Positions 4,909 to 6,490 of a stretch of DNA of 6,490 bases are shown here, one piece after another (within the stretch, counting starts at the first letter, position 1; every line of letters starts with the position of its first letter). This stretch comes from Planococcus sp. (in: firmicutes). GTDB taxonomy: Bacteria; Bacillota; Bacilli; Bacillales_A; Planococcaceae. The stretch is taken from positions 1 through 6,490 of the forward strand of contig JASKZU010000257.1 of NCBI GenBank assembly GCA_030147455.1. The letters run 5' to 3'. The notes under the pieces were generated by a model. The model had not been told where the DNA came from, ran no database searches, and worked only from the letters and a program-made list of their open reading frames with translations. The position numbers and the translations under genes were made by a program.

Positions 4909-5827
4909 TATTCGAAGTGGAGAAGTGGTTGCTTTTCCAACTGAGACAGTATATGGCTTGGGGGCGGACGCGTTGAACGGAGAGGCAGTCGATAAAATTT
5001 TCGAAGCAAAAGGCCGCCCGACCGATAATCCATTGATCGTCCATGTGGATTCTAAAAATACCGCCTTGGCACTCGTTGAAGAAGTGCCGGATAAAGCATT
5101 GCAATGCATGGATGCTTTTTGGCCAGGTGCATTAACGCTGATTCTGCGTGCAAAGCCTGGGCTGTTTGCTTCGAATGTAACAGCCGGTTTGCCGACAGTG
5201 GGAATCCGCGTGCCGAATCACCCAGTGGCACTCAATTTACTCAAACGTCTCCAACGGCCGGTGGCTGCACCAAGTGCCAATACAAGCGGTAAACCAAGCC
5301 CGACTCTTGCCGAACATGTCTATCATGATATGAAAGGGAAAATTCCGCTTATCTTGGACGGAGGCCCTACAAAAGTCGGGATCGAATCGACTGTACTCGA
5401 TATGACCTGTGCACCGCCGGTGATTTTGCGTCCCGGCGAAGTGACTAAAGAGCAATTGGAAAAAGTGATTGGCACGGTGCGCCTGTCTTCGGAAACCCAA
5501 GGCGCTACCCCAAAAGCGCCCGGCATGAAGTATGCGCACTATGCACCGGCGGCACCGTTGTACTTGATAGAGCACAATAGCAAGCTGATTGAAAAAGCAA
5601 TCGACCACATTCACGGAAAAGGCAAAAAGGTTGCCGTATTAAGCCGTGAAGAATTTGCAGCAGCAGATTATCAGTTTCCTCTTGCTGTAGATAAGCTGTA
5701 TGACAGTTTAAGAAAATGCGATCAAACAGATGCAGATCTTATTCTTGCGTGTGTGCTGCAGGAAGGCGAAAATGAGGCGCTCATGAATCGCCTTGAAAAA
5801 GCGGCCGACCATAAATGGTTCAGCTAA
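4838..5827 (+). CDS. ywlC: L-threonylcarbamoyladenylate synthase, Sua5/YwlC type
   Basis: 329 residues. It makes threonylcarbamoyl-AMP from threonine, bicarbonate and ATP, the first step of the t6A modification at position 37 of ANN-decoding tRNAs. TsaD, B and E then transfer the group. The YrdC-like catalytic domain spans about 15-210 with VAFPTETVYGLGAD (31-44), EAKGRPTDNPLIVH (56-69), SANTSGKPSPT (146-156) and GIESTV (181-186). The linker APGMKYAHYAPAAPL (227-241) leads into a C-terminal Sua5 domain (about 242-329). It is therefore the long Sua5 form, not the short TsaC/YrdC form. B. subtilis YwlC is about 346 residues. The start is a GTG at 4838 with GGAG at 4826-4829, 8 nt upstream. Codons 7-24 of the variable N-terminus also carry DnaA boxes. 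A strong terminator follows. Confidence 0.95.
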   Translation: MDTKTILVDENVNNDVSYEQAVDFIRSGEVVAFPTETVYGLGADALNGEAVDKIFEAKGRPTDNPLIVHVDSKNTALALVEEVPDKALQCMDAFWPGALTLILRAKPGLFASNVTAGLPTVGIRVPNHPVALNLLKRLQRPVAAPSANTSGKPSPTLAEHVYHDMKGKIPLILDGGPTKVGIESTVLDMTCAPPVILRPGEVTKEQLEKVIGTVRLSSETQGATPKAPGMKYAHYAPAAPLYLIEHNSKLIEKAIDHIHGKGKKVAVLSREEFAAADYQFPLAVDKLYDSLRKCDQTDADLILACVLQEGENEALMNRLEKAADHKWFS

Positions 5828-5850
5828 TCGGTCCATGTCTGTTGAAGTTG

Positions 5851-5882
5851 AAAGCCCCCGGAAAATTTCCGGGGGCTTTTTT
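5851..5882 (+). terminator. strong intrinsic terminator of ywlC
   Basis: Bases 5851-5862 pair perfectly with 5868-5879, including five C against five G, around a short A/T loop. The T-run 5877-5882 and a further TATTTTT follow. It begins 23 nt after the ywlC stop. The opposite strand has only a short T-run, so it acts mainly on the + strand. Confidence 0.95.
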
Positions 5883-5886
5883 ATTT

Positions 5887-5915
5887 TTGAGAAATATCTG
5901 TCGCTTTTTTATACT
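5887..5915 (+). promoter_or_regulatory. sigma-A promoter for ywlE
   Basis: TTGAGA (5887-5892) and TATACT (5910-5915) are exactly 17 nt apart, each matching consensus at five of six positions. This is the best sigma-A pair seen in the window. It lies directly after the ywlC terminator. A start near 5922 gives a leader of about 130 nt before ywlE. Confidence 0.65.
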
Positions 5916-5953
5916 GTGGGTCGATGCGCGATATTTTCTGTAAAGCGGCGCAA

Positions 5954-5983
5954 CTGCATCAATTGCAGGGGATGCGGTATAAT
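5954..5983 (+). promoter_or_regulatory. inverted repeat and perfect -10 hexamer upstream of ywlE
   Basis: TATAAT (5978-5983) is a perfect -10, but it has no recognisable -35 at the normal distance. An inverted repeat, CTGCA-N5-TGCAG (5954-5968), covers the place where the -35 would be. It could be a second promoter that depends on a regulator, or chance. The stretch 5884-6051 holds no gene I can support. Confidence 0.35.
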
Positions 5984-6051
5984 AGAAGGTAAGTGTGCAG
6001 GCTTGAAACAAGCTGGGCAAACGTTGCTGGAAAAGCGAAGGGGGAAGTTGA

Positions 6052-6486
6052 ATGAAAATTTTATTCGTCTGCACGGGAAATACATGCAGAAGCCCAATGG
6101 CGGAGGCAATTGTCCATTCACGCGAACTGGACGGTGTAGAAGTGCGTTCAGCTGGCATTTATGCAACGCACGGGCCGCTTTCCGTCAATGCGCGCGAAGT
6201 GCTCGATGAACAGTCGATCGAATTCAGCCATGTGTCAAAACCGTTGGACTCGCATGTTGTAGAGTGGGCAGAATTAATCTTGACTATGACGCACTCCCAC
6301 AAAATGATGTTGATGCAATATTACCCAGAAGCAGCTACCAAGCTCTATACCGTCAAAGAATTTGCGGAAGGTTCAACTGGCGACATCAGCGACCCGTTTG
6401 GTGGATCGCTTCATGATTACCGGAAGACCTTTAAAGAGCTTGAGCAATTAATCGATAAAGTGGTCGAGCAGATGGATACCGTTTAA
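6052..6486 (+). CDS. ywlE: protein-arginine phosphatase (YwlE family)
   Basis: 144 residues, a low-molecular-weight phosphotyrosine-phosphatase fold. B. subtilis YwlE (about 150 residues) removes phosphate from arginine residues marked by the McsB kinase, opposing the CtsR/ClpC heat-shock and ClpCP degradation pathway. The P-loop is CTGNTCRS at 7-14, with nucleophile C7, R13 and T11. The threonine at 11 is the residue known to favour phosphoarginine over phosphotyrosine, and classical LMW-PTPs often have isoleucine there. The general-acid aspartate is D114 in DISDPFGGS (111-119). GGGGG (6040-6044) lies 7 nt before the ATG at 6052. It has its own promoter region, and B. subtilis mntP, which precedes ywlE there, is missing. 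The stop is four bases before the window end, so any terminator or next gene (rpiB in B. subtilis) is not visible. Confidence 0.95.
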   Translation: MKILFVCTGNTCRSPMAEAIVHSRELDGVEVRSAGIYATHGPLSVNAREVLDEQSIEFSHVSKPLDSHVVEWAELILTMTHSHKMMLMQYYPEAATKLYTVKEFAEGSTGDISDPFGGSLHDYRKTFKELEQLIDKVVEQMDTV

Positions 6487-6490
6487 TAAT

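Noticed and set aside
5044..5052. Further DnaA-like box within ywlC (minus strand GAATCCACA)
   Set aside because: It has two mismatches and lies about 135 bp from the cluster, so it is at chance level.
5924..5992. 22-codon ORF in the ywlE leader
   Set aside because: It starts about where transcription should begin, has only a poor ribosome site at too short a distance, and has no recognisable sequence. The TATAAT at 5978 lies inside it.
5793..6209. 138-codon + strand ORF overlapping the ends of ywlC and ywlE
   Set aside because: It runs through the strong terminator and promoter region and overlaps two well-identified genes in another frame. The protein is cysteine- and arginine-rich nonsense.

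Overview
The window looks like a chromosomal housekeeping segment from a low-to-moderate GC member of the Bacillales. The proteins closely resemble Bacillus subtilis Rho, RpmE, Tdk, PrfA, PrmC, YwlC and YwlE as I remember them. The gene order murA - rho - rpmE - tdk - prfA - prmC - ywlC (tsaC/sua5) - ywlE is a trimmed version of the B. subtilis order. In B. subtilis, glpX lies between murA and rho, and spoIIR and mntP lie in the prfA-to-ywlE stretch. None of these is here. The loss of spoIIR suggests an asporogenous or divergent lineage (Planococcaceae-like is my guess, not shown by the sequence). All genes are on the + strand. There is no mobile element, CRISPR array, tRNA or rRNA.

Layout. 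1-154 is the 3' end of murA (peptidoglycan precursor synthesis). 155-316 is a gap with a GC-rich hairpin at 216-239. 317-1603 is rho. 1604-1754 holds a probable sigma-A promoter and a long hairpin that looks like an autoregulatory leader for L31. 1755-1970 is rpmE (zinc-binding L31), followed by a textbook intrinsic terminator (1980-2019). 2062-2089 is an extended -10 promoter for tdk (2123-2716, thymidine kinase). 2808-3887 is prfA (release factor 1), overlapping prmC (3874-4749, methyltransferase that modifies RF1). 4750-4837 is a short gap carrying DnaA boxes that continue into the start of ywlC. 4838-5827 is ywlC (threonylcarbamoyl-AMP synthase for tRNA t6A), followed by a very strong terminator (5851-5882). 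5883-6051 is a promoter and leader region for ywlE (6052-6486, protein-arginine phosphatase). The window ends four bases after the ywlE stop.

The genes serve core information processing: transcription termination (Rho), the ribosome (L31), translation termination (RF1 and its methylase), tRNA modification (TsaC), dTMP salvage (Tdk) and protein quality-control signalling (YwlE). prfA and prmC are an enzyme-substrate pair with overlapping frames and probably coupled translation.

The most notable non-coding signal is a cluster of DnaA boxes at 4752-4908. It has three exact TTATNCACA matches and three one-mismatch matches in about 160 bp, and it straddles the ywlC start. As I recall, ywlC is a DnaA-bound locus in B. 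subtilis, so this is probably a conserved replication-linked control site rather than a new system. The second is the probable L31 leader RNA. I found no convincing undescribed gene system.
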